Shown: piece after piece, positions 51,081 through 62,956 of the stretch
Position numbering within the stretch: position 1 is the first letter of the stretch
Layout: each line of letters begins with the position of its first letter
From: Tethya wilhelma
Taxonomy: Eukaryota; Porifera; Demospongiae; Tethyida; Tethyidae
Reading direction: 5' to 3'
NCBI GenBank assembly: GCA_964030475.1
Contig: CAXIPT010000001.1
Coordinates: forward strand, 10,907,593-10,971,592
Length of the DNA stretch: 64,000 bases
Program-made: the position numbers and the translations under genes
The notes under the pieces: generated by a model
The model's input: only the letters and a program-made list of their open reading frames with translations
What the model was told of the DNA's origin: nothing
The model's database searches: none

Positions 51081-54000
51081 CATAAGAAGAAACGACGAGT
51101 CCTTGTGCTCTCTGCCAGAGGAGTTTCTTATCGGTATGTATTTTGATTATGTCTTAATGTTAATTTTAATAAGTTGTACCAGGGTTTCATTTGGGGGGAG
51201 GGGGGGAGTCTTGCCCCCCGCCTAAAATTTATTTATAAGGTAGTTATTTTTTGTTTTTTTTTTTAGTTTCCACTTAAAGTATATAACACAGGCAAGGAAT
51301 TATTAGGTTATAGTGTACACACTTAACCAACCACTATTCTTCTACCCATTTTGATCCATGTACAATGTCTTCAAGATAATAACTATTGCTAAGTCAGAAG
51401 TGGTGTAAGTGTTGTATCAGCACCAGACTTGAAAGCCTCAAATGAATATGGTCTGAAAATGCTCAGATGGTCAAAAATTGAAAATTTCCTTTGGGGGGAG
51501 GGGGGCATGCCCCCAGACTCCCCTAGATAGCATGGTGTCCGAAACGAAACAGTGAGTACTTTGGAATGTGGAGGGGTTATTGATTAGTTTCGTACCCTCA
51601 CCTCTTCATCAAGATCATTTGCATGTATATGGGTAATTCCATGTGAAGTCAACACGAAAAAATGAGCACTCTCACAGAATCAAACAAATTTAAGGTATAC
51701 ATACTTTACACACGTTATTTAACCACACTTAATTTTGGCATCATACAGTATGTTGCATGGCTTCTCACTTATAAGCCTCTGAAAGTGGCCATTTTTAATG
51801 ACGTTTCCTCATGTATTAGCAAATAACTAATTCTCTGATTGTTTTCAGCTATCAAGGCTGGTACTATTGTACTTGGCATAAAATTTCACTTCAGATGATA
51901 TTATTTGAAGCAGACGGGCACTTGTAAGCAGGTCATTTTGGAAGCTGTAATTTAGCATCACTCAAAAATGGCCACTTTTTTCACGACAATTTCACATTTG
52001 TGTAATTTGTAAAAATCTTCTTTATGTTGTACTAGTTTGGTAATGACATCTGAATGGGATCAAAAGATATAGGCCTACAGTGGAACCTCTCATAACGGCC
52101 CCTCCCACAAGCGGCCAACCTCCGTGTAATGGCCACAGGTTGTGGCACCGATTGAAAATACCATATATCTAGTACTTAAGCAACCTCCCACGAGCTGCCG
52201 CTTCTCGATTCAGACCATCGGCCAAACTGCATGCTCCCAACTGATCGATTCTTTGCAAAACTGTCTCTACTCAAAACGGCCAAGCAGGAAACTACGGCTA
52301 TTTAAATTTTCTATCGTATCGTATAAATAGAAAAATAAAATTAAACTTCTGCACTCTTGTGCTGAGATCAGTCTTTGGTTTTGAGTTAGGCTACTAGTTG
52401 CTGCAACTTGTCTACTAAGGGCTTATGGCTGTGGAGAGAGTACACCCAAGGTATTTCCAGTGTACTGCCACCTTTTCTGCTCACCTTTGGACTACTGAAT
52501 CACCCTGGAAGTTTCAAGTCACACTGCCGGCCGCGGCCTTACTCAAGCCAGGCTGAGATGACACTTTATTAAAAGGAGCTATTAAAGCACATCAATGAGT
52601 TAGTATAAGTTAGGAAAGGGTATACCCAAGAATTACTTCTTAAAAAAAAAAGAAGCAGCTATTGTCTATAGCGTACGTCATAATTGCTCATGCAATTAGT
52701 CAGTACAGTGAGTGATGCTTTCTAAGTGCATCAGTCTGGATCATTTTCTTAGTCAATCCTTATTCTTGTGATGCATGTACATACCATAAAATCAACTTTG
52801 ACACAATTCCTATGTGTATAATAATGAACCTCCCACCAGAGGCCAACCTCTGAATAAAGGCCAAAAGCCTCGCTCCCAAAATGGCCTTTATTCGGAGGTT
52901 CAACTGTATACATACACTTGAGTGTAGTATTTCTGTTTTTTCTATTGTAATTGTATTATAGCCCAGCCTGTATCTTCTGATCCCATTTAGTACAATAAAT
53001 ATATAATCTGAAGCGAAATTTCATGATGAGTACAATGGTACCAGTCTTGATAGCTGAAAACAATCAGAGAATTGGTTGTTTGCTAATAAATTGCGAAATA
53101 CCCAATTTTGGAGGCTTATAAATGAGAAGCCATGCAACATATGATACCTAAATTAGGTGTAGTTTAATAACTTGTAGTAAGGTATGTATACCTCAAGTTT
53201 TTGTTGAATTCTGCAGGGTGCTCATTTTTTTATGTTTTATTTGGCATGGAATTACCCATATCTACTCTATCAAGTTTCTAGTAAAATAATTATAATGTTA
53301 TAAAATCTGCAGCCATAAACTTAGTGTGCTTCTTATCTTGTCAGTCTCTTATTAAGTATATATATAACTGTTTAATGTTAACAGTTTATTGTGCATATAT
53401 GCCATTTCCTCTGCTTACATTAGGTCTAGACATCTGATGACTGACATTCGACTATTGCTACCTCACTCTAGAACAGGTTTGTGCATGTACAATTATTATC
53501 AGAAAACGGTTCACACTAGCTGATCTTGTTGGTTGTGTCCATGCAAGCTGTTTGTTGCTGCAATGTATGTAATTGGGTGTGAATATTTGCTTAGTTTCAG
53601 GATTGCTTATGTACTTGTAGCTATAGACTTCCATATGTGTACTAGGCTTGAACTGGAAGCACATATTTAGCACCCACTTTTGAACCCATGAAACTTATGA
53701 AAAATAAGCCATACATATATATATACAGTATGTCATGTGTCTAAACTGTAAAGCTTGTGATTTTTTCATTATTGTTATTGCACGAATGAAGTTTTGTTAC
53801 TACCAGGAGGCAGAAAGGGGGTAGGGGAAGGGGAAGGGGAAGGGAGGCGGACAAACACAGAATAGAATCGTAACAAAACTAAACAAAACAAAATAACAAA
53901 AGCAAAAGCTTACTTGAGATGGAAATATCAAGTTAATAACTTAAATTTAGATCTAAATTTCTGAAAAGACAAACGTGTCCTGTGATCAATTAGAGCCCAA

Positions 54001-57000
54001 AACAAATTGTCAGAAGTACCAATCTTGAAACGATCATAGAGCTGTTATTCAAGACTGAGACAGTCGTCAGTCTCCAGGTCACTAGTGCTTGTTGGGGCGA
54101 GCCGGAGCGAGCCCCAGATAGCGAGTAGTACGTCGGGTGCGTCTGTCTGTCTGTCTGTCATCGTTGGGTCTTGTGTGCTCACGTAAGCTAATTCTAGCTA
54201 ACATAATTATCGACCCGTACCATGTACCATGCATTACTAGCATAACGCATGCGCATAAGTTTATAGTGTGCACGTGTTTTCGAGACAATGGATGGAGAAA
54301 TCAGAGTCAGATCAGACTAGACAGAGGCAGCTAGAGCAGAACAGTTGAGAAATGGTTCTGCTAATAGCTCAGAGGCTGTGAGACTTAGACAGTTGCTAAG
54401 CATATCTCATGAGAGAAAAGCACAGAAACAGTTTAACAGCAGCGCCCAACAGAAAGATAGGAAGAAAAACGGTGATGCCAGGCTTGTTCAACATGCAGTG
54501 TCAGAAGGTAAGATTTACCAAGTTTGAAAAGAACCCTAGACTTTACATCTCATTAGCAATTCTTCGTGTAAACTAACTTCTGACATTCACACTACAGTCA
54601 TTTGAACACTGTCAGTTTTGTACTCACACTGACAGCCAGATTTATACCATAATTTGGCATTCTGACAAATATTCTCCATACACTCGCTGTACAATTGATG
54701 CAAAAAGCTGCGCTCGCTCAGGCTCGCCCCACAATGCCTTGCATTCTTCTAGTATATACCATCACAGGAGTTAGCAGCACCAACCAATGTTGCAGACCTA
54801 CTGACCTTAACTGGGGACCAGCTGAAGGCACCATCTCCATGATCCACACACATCCAGCATTCACCTCATTGTAAAAAAACAGGAGGATCTACGTCAGAGG
54901 GGCTTGGGGAAAACCAATTGAGGACTACAATGACTCAAAGATAATCCTTCACCTGAGAGACAAAAAACTCACCGCTTAACACAACGAACAACACGAGTAC
55001 AATGTCTCTGCGAGGTTGAGGACTCACCGCTACACTCAGACAGGGGAGAAACACAGTGAAAAACAGAAGAAGGATGTCTCTGAACACCCAAAAGTAGCAG
55101 AGGATTGACACTCACAGTTGCAGGTGCTTCAGTTCTTCAAGTTCTGTCTTCTCAACCTCCTCTTCTTGGTTCTACTCTACTCGACTTGGCCACAGCCAAG
55201 CTTGAACTGGACACAGAGGTAGTCCAGGAGGCTTCTGTCAGCTGAGCTCCAGCCTTTTGCCTGTTGCATTGAAGCAATGGCTGGGAGAGGAAAGTCACTT
55301 TAAGCCTCTGGAGGCCCACCCACCACCAACACAGATATCTCACTGTTAGGGGCAACTAGCATTTTTTTTCAACATTTTTTGTTGTTGTTACCGCAAATCG
55401 CGAAATTTTTGTGTTAAAAGTTTTTCGTATGTTAAATTTTTTGTGTTGAATAATTTTTGTAGCATCGCCGCGTTACGCAGCCCCACCCACTGTTTTGTAA
55501 TTTTTCCTGCGTTTAATTTTCGTACTCTGCAGTGACTACGAAAATTTGTAAACTACTAAATTTTCACAATTTACGGTAATAGTTTTTACTGTATAAGCAT
55601 ACATTGACTTTATTTATTTTTGTCTAGATATGAAACTGGACAAGAAGACCAAAGTTGGAACCATCAATGAGGTGTGTAGTTTGAAATATGCACAAACTCA
55701 ATGTTAGATTGAAGTAAAATAGTTCAACAATGTAACAAGTTACTAGAATGCTGGCAGATACAAGCAAGCAAAGTGTCCACTTTCTATAAACTTTCAGTTC
55801 ATTTCTTGCTTCATTTTCAGCTTTAATACACTTGATAGATTTCAGTTTCATATTAGTATTCAAAGAATAAAAAAACATTAGAAATGTAATATGATCTAAG
55901 AATGGCCAAATCGTAAAAAGTGGGCAAACAGGATAGGAATGGTTGTCAGTTGAGTNAATGCCTATTTTTTAGAGTTATTTTTACATCATATGACCTCTAG
56001 GTTATCAGCTGTGCCTTTTGGACCTTCATTAAAACTTTTATTGCAAAATGGTAAGAGAAATGCACTGTATTATAATTATCTTAATTCTTGCAGTAATTCA
56101 TACATGGATGTTTTGAAAAAATTATAGTACACACTATGGATGAACTGAAGCTAATTGGAAATTGTTTACGAGGCTCAAGACCTCTACTGTCATTTGATAA
56201 TGTAAGTATATTTTGATGGGGGCTTGTCGTTCGCATGTATTTGTACACCAAGGATTAGATTAATAAATCTTGATATGTGTCTGTAAGTATTTGTTGTTAA
56301 TATGCATCACATATATTATTGTTCTCTCTTCATCAGGTTTTTAATTCCATGCCACATTTGGAAGTGTTAAAGGAGTTGCTTATTCAGGTTTGCTCTGTTA
56401 CTTTGTCACACTTGCACGTATAACATAACTTGTCCTTTTCCTCTTACATTGGTGCAGTACATTATTATTAGCCAGTGCATGTAAAGTTACTGCTATTTCT
56501 CATGTAGCACAGAATGGCCAAATCCAATCATAGTTATGGAATGGCAGTTGTAAAATTACAAAAATCCATTCCTGTGTAACCAGTATGCTGTTTTACTGGT
56601 AATTATACCAAAATTTATGGCTAAGTGAACTTTAGAATTATGCATGCTGCTCTCATTGCTATATGAATTTGTACAACCGATTTCACTTTAACTTTTTGTA
56701 GGTATTTGGTACTCCTAATTGCCACCCCAAATCCAAACCATTCATTGACCATGTTTTTCATTTTGGAATTGTTGATGGTCGCATATGGTTCAGAAATTAT
56801 CAGGTATAATGACACATAGTCAACTACCGTATAGTGGGAAAGTTTTGTGGGGATTAACTTTCATGGTTATCGCAGATCACAATCCATCTGTGAAAGTTTA
56901 ATCCACACAATTCTCCGTAATGTACGATACATATACGTATAGGCTCGCATAGCTCATCTGCAAAAGTTAAAATGCGAAAATGTTTGACTAGAGACACCTG

Positions 57001-59951
57001 TGAAAGTTTGACATCATGAAACTTTCCCGCTATACAGTATTGTATTTGTCAAACCTGCCCATTAATTATTAAGCCCCAGAGGATTACGATAATTGTTTTG
57101 CATATCTGTATGTCTGTCCCTCTGTTAGACATCAGTTGTGGAGAGAAATAGATTCTTACATGTTTTCAGTATATGTGTTCCGCGCGTTTTAACGATTTGC
57201 GCAATTTGCAAATTGTGCAACGCATTTTGGAAATCGTCAAAATGCGCACGCATTTTGCAAATTGCGCAGTTTAGTTGCGCGAACTAGGAACGACCTATAC
57301 CAGCTGCGCAATTTGGAAACTATTGAAAGAAGGCTTATAAAAAGAACTGTATTCTTACAGCCTGTCAGGTAGGGCATAGCATGTATTTTTTTTAATGTTG
57401 CATGATCTGTCTGCAGTGTGCCAGTGCCAGTAGTCCTTTCTATTAGACTAGTATTACATCCTAGTATTACATGTTCTGAGCTAACTTGACATGCATGTAT
57501 GCAGCAAATCTCTGTTCATACCTCTTCATCAACAGCATGCATCTGCATAACCTTAGTCTTATTCAATGACCTACTGTACCTGATATGATTCTCTTGAAAG
57601 TCAGTATATATGTACTTTACATCTAGCGTTCCAATCATTAGTCTTGTATGTCTTCAGGCTAGTATAGCTATACCTGTCAATTGTTATACAAGATTAGAAA
57701 GCCCTTGTGCTCTCTATACCTCACATTGAGTATGCATATTTCAATTGAATGACTTGCACTGATGGATATCTAGTGCTTCTGTCTTGTTTGGCATAGTCAG
57801 ACAGGACACTGTTCCAAGAACTGCATGAGGTTACCCACAACACCCTTCTGTTGGGAACCGATTTCAATAGAGGCTTACAAATTATATAGCTGCATGCATA
57901 CATGTAAAGCTATCCCCTATACAGACCTGACAGGCAGACAGTGTAAGCTTGCTATCCATATCTCATGGCTTCAAAAGTTCACTAATAAGCACTTATAGTA
58001 CAAGGTTAATTGAGTAGAGGGTTGGCTTTGTGGCTGCACTGTTTGCTGTTGCACAATTTGACATGCGCAAATTAAACACTACGCAGTTTGCAAATTGCGC
58101 AGTGCTCTTGCGCATTTTAGGAATAATTCAAAATGCGTGCGCATTTTAAAAAATTCCAAAATGCGCTGCGCAATTTGCAAATTGCGCAAATTCTCAAAAT
58201 GCGTGGAACATATATGCATGATTGAAATCTTCTAATTGGTTTTGTGATACTGTGATACTGAAATTACTCTATAATTTGATATCTTTTTACGTTCCTCTTA
58301 AACATTTTTAGATTTGTGACAATGGATCTTCTTTAACAGAAATTGGTATGGATTAATTTGATAACATTATGTGATTGTACAATTAACTTTTAGTGTTAAT
58401 GTTAGAAAACATTTTGTTCCATTGGAATGGCTATATTTTATATAGAAACATTAAAATTGAGATACCAGTGTATGTTAATTGAAATTGTCTATGGCTAGGA
58501 GTAGGAGGCCTTGCTCATATTGCTGATCTCAGTAAGAGCTTTAGCTAAAAAATGAGGGTGACAATTGTAGAAGCTTAAGTGCTATAATTATAGTTGGTGA
58601 CTTTTGTGGCATTAGTAGCTACAACACTGTGGTTGTGTTTTACAGTGTAGAGCAGCAAATGTATGCTCAGAATAGTTATCCTGTAGTGCTTCTGACTATG
58701 ATCCAATAATTATTGAAGTTTAATTATTTGCATTACAATATGTTTAGGTCCTCGTTTTGTATTTCAATTGATCAAGATATTCGAAGGTAGCTTTGGAGGT
58801 CCTACTTTGTATGAGAACCCTCAATATGTCACACCAAATGCAGTAAGTTTATTGCAGAATGATTTTGTATAAAAGAAAATTTCAAAAACTGATGTGTACC
58901 CCAACAAACCTTTATGGTATCGCTGTGCATGGGTGGCAGCTATGTTTTGAAGTTTTACAGTGGTGTGTATGTATAGGAATCAGAGTAGGGAATCTAAAAT
59001 TAAGTTTAAGCATGTAGAATTTCTGGTCACTAGTTAATGTTTGGCAAGATATATATACGCTGAGTGGCTGTAAAATAGAAGTCTCTTGGACTCTGCCCCC
59101 AGGATTTCTCGTTGTCAAGCGCATTAGTGCGAGACATCATAAATCAGTTTGTAGTTGGGTTGGCATTATTATAATTACTTTTTGCGTCCGATTACAAGTT
59201 ATGAAAGTTATTATGATTGGTTTTATGCTAATTATATATCTTGGTTTTCTCCAAGAAAAAGAAAGCTTACGATCTCGAGATTGAAGCTATGGCACAAAGA
59301 ATCAACGAAAAGATAGCATACTCTTGAATTAGGCCTTCAATCAACCTCTATATAACTCTGAGAACGATCTTGCACTTACACTCTGTGCCACACCCACATA
59401 TGATACGCACAAGATATGAAGCGTGGGGTGGAGTCTCTGGTGAAGTCTGAGCTGATGCACTGCTTGCTCTGGCTGAGCTTATGTTATAATGGCTTGCAAG
59501 AGGAGCTTCAATTTTTATTTACTATATCTATCTAGCTCTAGCTAACCACAAAAGCTGAAGGACAGGCAATGAAATGCGGCACTGAGAGTCCGATTCATGG
59601 TGTGTCATTCAGTACTAGCTGTGTTCTACTATCATACTTACAGACTCTGCGTGAGGCACATCATGGACTATGTGTACTATACTAGTATATAAAGTATATT
59701 TTGCATGTACTATGGTCAAAGTGCAGCTTCATTATGCTAGCTACAACATCAATATCAAAATCACATTATTTTTTTCATTTTGTTTCCTCTCTTGAATCCA
59801 GCACCGTCGTATTGTGAGAGCCCATGCTGCTCACAAGTACAAAAATCGAAGAAATGCTCGCCAGTCACTGTTTGATCGAAGAGAAATGGCAAATTCTTCA
59901 AAAAATGAGAGTAGTATTGAAGATGTATTTCAGACACATGACATTCATTGA
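51081..59951 (+). CDS. BRIX1: BRIX1/BRX1 ribosome biogenesis protein (first exon and one internal exon not seen)
   Basis: Exons: 51,081-51,133, 53,424-53,476, 55,628-55,671, [gap], 56,001-56,050, 56,128-56,201, 56,337-56,387, 56,702-56,803, 58,312-58,345, 58,748-58,842, 59,802-59,951. All junctions are GT-AG and in phase. The peptide follows BRX1 closely: RRVLVLSARGVSYR, RHLMTDIRLLLPHSRTD, KVGTINE, VHTMDELKLIGNCLRGSRPL, FGTPNCHPKSKPFIDHVFHF, RIWFRNYQICD, LTEIGPRFVFQLIKIFEGSF and GGPTLYENPQYVTPNAHRRI. BRX1 is a Brix-domain nucleolar factor for 60S subunit assembly. After TINE the family has about 20-25 residues (VCEMKNCNKC-type) with no exon here; the N at 55,956 lies exactly in that intron. 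A start exon was not identified; MSDATEHTYNG at 50,845-50,877 is a weak candidate. The C-terminus (50 codons in the last exon) is shorter than in vertebrates. Confidence 0.9.
51627..53271. mobile_element. large foldback element in BRIX1 intron, ends ATATGGGTAATTCCATG
   Basis: The left arm (51,627 to about 52,075) and right arm (about 52,930-53,271) are inverted, diverged copies. Both contain GGCTTATAA-, CAATCAGAGAATT- and AGATA(T/C)AGGC-type motifs. A pogo-like element is inserted at its centre. The terminal GGGT-ATTCCAT motif links it to 42,743-43,460. Confidence 0.85.
52078..52906. mobile_element. pogo/Tc1-type element, TIR CAGTGGAACCTC, TA TSD
   Basis: Ends CAGTGGAACCTC and GAGGTTCAACTG, with TA at 52,076-52,077 and 52,907-52,908. 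Inner sequences (AACGGCC, AAGCGGCCAACCTCC) are of the kind seen at Tigger/pogo ends. No transposase is readable in its 829 bp, so it is non-autonomous. It lies nested in the foldback element. Confidence 0.8.
54092..54735 (+). mobile_element. GGGGCGAGCC-ended element with exon-like core
   Basis: The opposite-orientation copy of 9,064-9,723, lying in a BRIX1 intron. Ends are GGGGCGAGCCGGAGCGAGCC and the complement of GGGGCGAGCCTGAGCGAGC. A frame at about 54,328-54,515 (SEAVRLRQLLSISHERKAQK, rich in Gln/Arg/Lys) ends at GAAG|GTAAGA, a splice donor. It resembles the first exon of a transposon gene left in a truncated element. Confidence 0.7.
55389..55578. mobile_element. MITE, ends TACCGCAAATCGCGAAATTT
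   Basis: A 190-bp element whose right end is AAATTTTCACAATTTACGGTA. It lies in the BRIX1 intron before exon 55,628. Related to 50,061-50,170. Confidence 0.7.
55956..55956. other. assembly gap (N) in BRIX1
   Basis: The N follows one arm of an R13 MITE; a long inverted repeat probably broke the assembly. The missing BRIX1 exon should lie here. Confidence 0.9.
56825..57039. mobile_element. diverged TACCGTATAG MITE in BRIX1 intron
   Basis: Ends TACCGTATAGTGGGAAAG and CTTTCCCGCTATACAGTA, the same design as 32,279-32,485 and 63,445-63,654 but more decayed. Confidence 0.7.
57171..58222. mobile_element. foldback element with TTGCGCAATTTGCAAATTGC arms
   Basis: About 57,171-57,290 and 58,070-58,222 are inverted copies starting ATATGTTCC(A/G)CGC. 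Each arm is itself built from short self-complementary words (GCGCAATTTGCAAATTGCGC, AAAATGCGCACGCATTTT). The intervening ~780 bp has no gene. It lies in a BRIX1 intron. Confidence 0.8.
59256..59327 (+). CDS. possible alternative last exon of BRIX1
   Basis: After an acceptor-like TTTTCTCCAAG, 24 codons read KKKAYDLEIEAMAQRINEKI and a few more residues to TGA. The frame is phase 0, so it could be spliced to the exon ending ...VTPNA at 58,842 in place of the HRRI exon. Charge and helix propensity look protein-like, but the main exon at 59,802 is the one matching the family. It may be chance. Confidence 0.3.
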   Translation, partial: KKKAYDLEIEAMAQRINEKIAYS

Positions 59952-60074
59952 CAACACACGATTAAATCTTACAACTGTTATGCATTATTACTGTGATTAT
60001 TGACATTAGTTTTCGTGAAGTTGTGCAGATTCGCACAGCTAATGTATGAGATTGATCTTTAACACTATAAACTA

Positions 60075-60242
60075 CAGTGAAGCCTCCGAACAGAGGACAC
60101 TTTGGGGACGATATATATTCGGCTTGTTTGTTCTTTGTAGAGAGCTTGTCTGTCCTCTTCTCGGAGGTTCTGTTTGTATTGCTACAATAGGGAATTGGAA
60201 TATTTCCCTGTCTCGGAGGGTCCACTAACGGAGATTTCAATG
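60075..60242. mobile_element. pogo-like MITE between BRIX1 and DCXR, TA TSD
   Basis: A 168-bp element with ends CAGTGAAGCCTCCG and CGGAGATTTCAATG, flanked by TA on both sides. It lies in the 563-bp tail-to-tail interval. AATAAA at 60,289-60,294 is a possible BRIX1 poly(A) signal just beyond it. Confidence 0.8.
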
Positions 60243-60514
60243 TATAGTATTGTATGTGTATATACATGTACAGCAGAATTATTATTATAATAAATTATGT
60301 CTATAGTACTACAGGGCTGAATGTATGATATCGATGTGATGCCAGGCATGCAGCAGATCATAGCTTATTGATAATAAGTTGTATAATTATCGCTGGAACA
60401 AATATAATGTATTATTATGTACAATTTTTACTTTCTTGCACAAAATAACTGTATTTATGATAATAATTATAGATATAATTATGTTACTGTGTTTACTATG
60501 ATATTATAATATTT

Positions 60515-62872
60515 TCAGCAAGCCAAAAAACCTCCATCAACTGGTAGAGTTGCACAATTTATCATTGCACTTTCTTCACTCAATAGGAACAGTATGGGAC
60601 TCACAACATCCTCAACTTCTGCATGGACAATAAGCATTATTAGTACACAAACATCCAAAACATTGCTATTATAATAACATTATTATAATTTTAGTTTAAA
60701 TGGCACTATCTTGATCTATAAAATTATATAACAATTATCAAAAATTAATTAATGCAGTTTGTGTTACTATAATAGCTAGTGATCACAATCACCTGCGAAC
60801 TGTCGTAGTGGAATTCGATCCAGCATAGGTCCTGCCTTCTTAGGATCTGACCATCCATACCTTCCCATATCCGTCATGGTCACAGTGGGATTGACTGAAT
60901 TGACTCGTATCTATAATTCCACATACAAAGATAATGCAAAAGCTCTAGGCTTTAAAATTATAGCATTATTATAGATTCAATAGTAACAAACCTTGTGGGG
61001 GCCTAATTCAAGACCCATTACTTTGGTTAACATATCCAGAGCTGCTTTAGATGCACCTACAAAAAATAATTCAGATTACATTCAAATTACAGTAATTATA
61101 GTGGGAAAATTTCAGCTGTGGAAGTTATTATAATTATGAAATTGTCTGTAAAGTTCTGCATAGGTGTTAATTGCATAGCTCTTTTGCGATAAGCTATTAT
61201 GCAAAAAACATTTGATGAGAAACATCTGACTTAGCGAAACTTTCCTGCTAAGCTCCTGACAATAATAACAGTGCAGATTATTAATCATTTTTCCACTGTC
61301 AATACTTATGTTAATCATATTAATAAACTTACAGTAAACAGTATGTTCTTTTAGAGCACATTGTGATGCTTGGCTGGACACATTAACTATAGCTCCTCCT
61401 CCTCCTCTGTCTACCATACCCTTGGCAACATACTGTGGGTTTGTTGATATTTTGAGTTCAAACATGCAAGTTTGTTATTAATCAAAGGAACTCTGTCGAT
61501 CAAAATTTAATTATAAGCGCTGTTTTGTAACCAAAAATAAAATGAGTGATGTTTTTATGATTTTTTTGTTGACAAATGCACAACACATACATGCACGCAG
61601 CTATATAGTATCCGGACATGGTACTCAGATCGTGCTGGAACAAAAAAAAAGTCACAAAAGGTGATAAAACATTGCGCACTTTATTTTTAGTAACAAAAAA
61701 ACGTTTATCTAGTGACAGAGTTCCTTTTAAGGTAGTGTAATTATTTATCTTGAAAGTTGTGCATGCTTACTTGAGACAAGAATAAAACAGCTTTAACGTT
61801 GGTATCCATTAGCCTGATTGTAGATTAGAGATGTTTATCACAATACAACGCATATATATTATACTTCTTAAGCTCTGAAATCATGCTATAACATGCTGTG
61901 ACAAAGTTGTTCACAATGGCAATACCTGTCATATACATCCTCAGTGACATCAAGAAAGCTCTGGAGGTTAGCAACAGCAGCATTATTAACAAGCAAGTGA
62001 ATAGGTCCTATAGTTTGGATTGCTTTCTTCACACACTCAATGTCTGTCAGGTCAATACACATGGTGACTATACCACCAACCTATATTGAACACAACAAAT
62101 ATAATCTAGTCACATATCAGTATCAGCTTAGGCTCAGATGTATACATTAATAGCCAGATTAGGATGCTCGATCTTTCCAGACCACTGTAAACAAAAAATA
62201 GTATAATACATCCCCCAGACTATGAAAAAGGTCAATTGAACTCAAAACATAGCCTCACTTCGCTCAGAAATATATAGTACACTCAGCAAAAAAATGGAAA
62301 AGTGACAACACGGTGGTGGCAGACCAAGCTAAACTTCGTGGTGTATCTTAGCTATGCTTGGACGATTAAACAGGCTGTAGCTATCGTGGATAGATGGGCT
62401 TTGACTTTTTGGCCAAGTTAAATAGCCTATGTTTTTACTGAGACAATATTTGCTCGGATGCCCAGAATTTCAACAATCTTTGCCGGAATTGGGAACATGA
62501 TCTCTGAAGTGAAGTGAGCATGAGTGTGATGATTACACTTAGTATAGTGTACCCTAAGGCTAAGGCTCAGACACTGGTGAACACACACAGCTAGATAACA
62601 GGCTTGGGGCTTGTCAGAATCAGGAGAAGTGAAAGGAGTGAGTAATGCAAGGAAGGTGAATTGACTTACTTCTTCCTTCAGTGAGTCCAAATCACTTTGA
62701 GTTCGACTGAAGGCAACTACCTCTGCACCACATCGAGATAAAGCCTTTGCAGTAGCACGACCTATTCCTACGTGAAATTACATTGATAAAACTACTGTTT
62801 AAAGGAAAATGGTTTTATACCTTTTCCTGCACCAGTCACCAAAGCTCGTTTTCCACTAAAGTCATAACTCAT
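60515..62872 (-). CDS. DCXR: dicarbonyl/L-xylulose reductase (DCXR), complete, nine exons
   Basis: Exons, minus: 62,872-62,821, 62,767-62,670, 62,184-62,146, 62,080-61,926, 61,813-61,771, 61,432-61,333, 61,056-60,992, 60,910-60,793, 60,618-60,515. All are GT-AG and in phase, giving 257 residues; human DCXR is 244. It is a classical short-chain dehydrogenase: cofactor motif TGAGKGIG (about residues 13-20), [11 protein letters not shown] (NADP-type Arg), [11 protein letters not shown], catalytic Ser in [14 protein letters not shown] with catalytic Tyr and Lys, [20 protein letters not shown], and C-terminal [14 protein letters not shown] reduces L-xylulose and alpha-dicarbonyls with NADPH. The catalytic set is intact. 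The exon 62,184-62,146 and adjoining residues lengthen the loop after the cofactor domain. It shares an 84-bp interval with the divergent gene at 62,957. Confidence 0.95.
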
Positions 62873-62956
62873 CTTGATTGACTACCATGTAGACACGCCC
62901 ACCTATAGCAAGCTAGGTGATTTGCTGTTGTGCTCTAATTGGAAGTAATTGAAATC
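62873..62956. promoter_or_regulatory. putative bidirectional promoter
   Basis: Only 84 bp separate the start codons of DCXR (minus) and the next gene (plus). ATTGG, a reversed CCAAT box, lies at about 62,938, and a GC-box-like CACGCCCACC at about 62,894. No TATA box is convincing. The role is inferred from geometry. Confidence 0.6.

Noticed and set aside
62427..62690. Separate small protein starting MDSLKEEV
   Set aside because: It is the end of DCXR exon 2 read through its splice donor into the intron.
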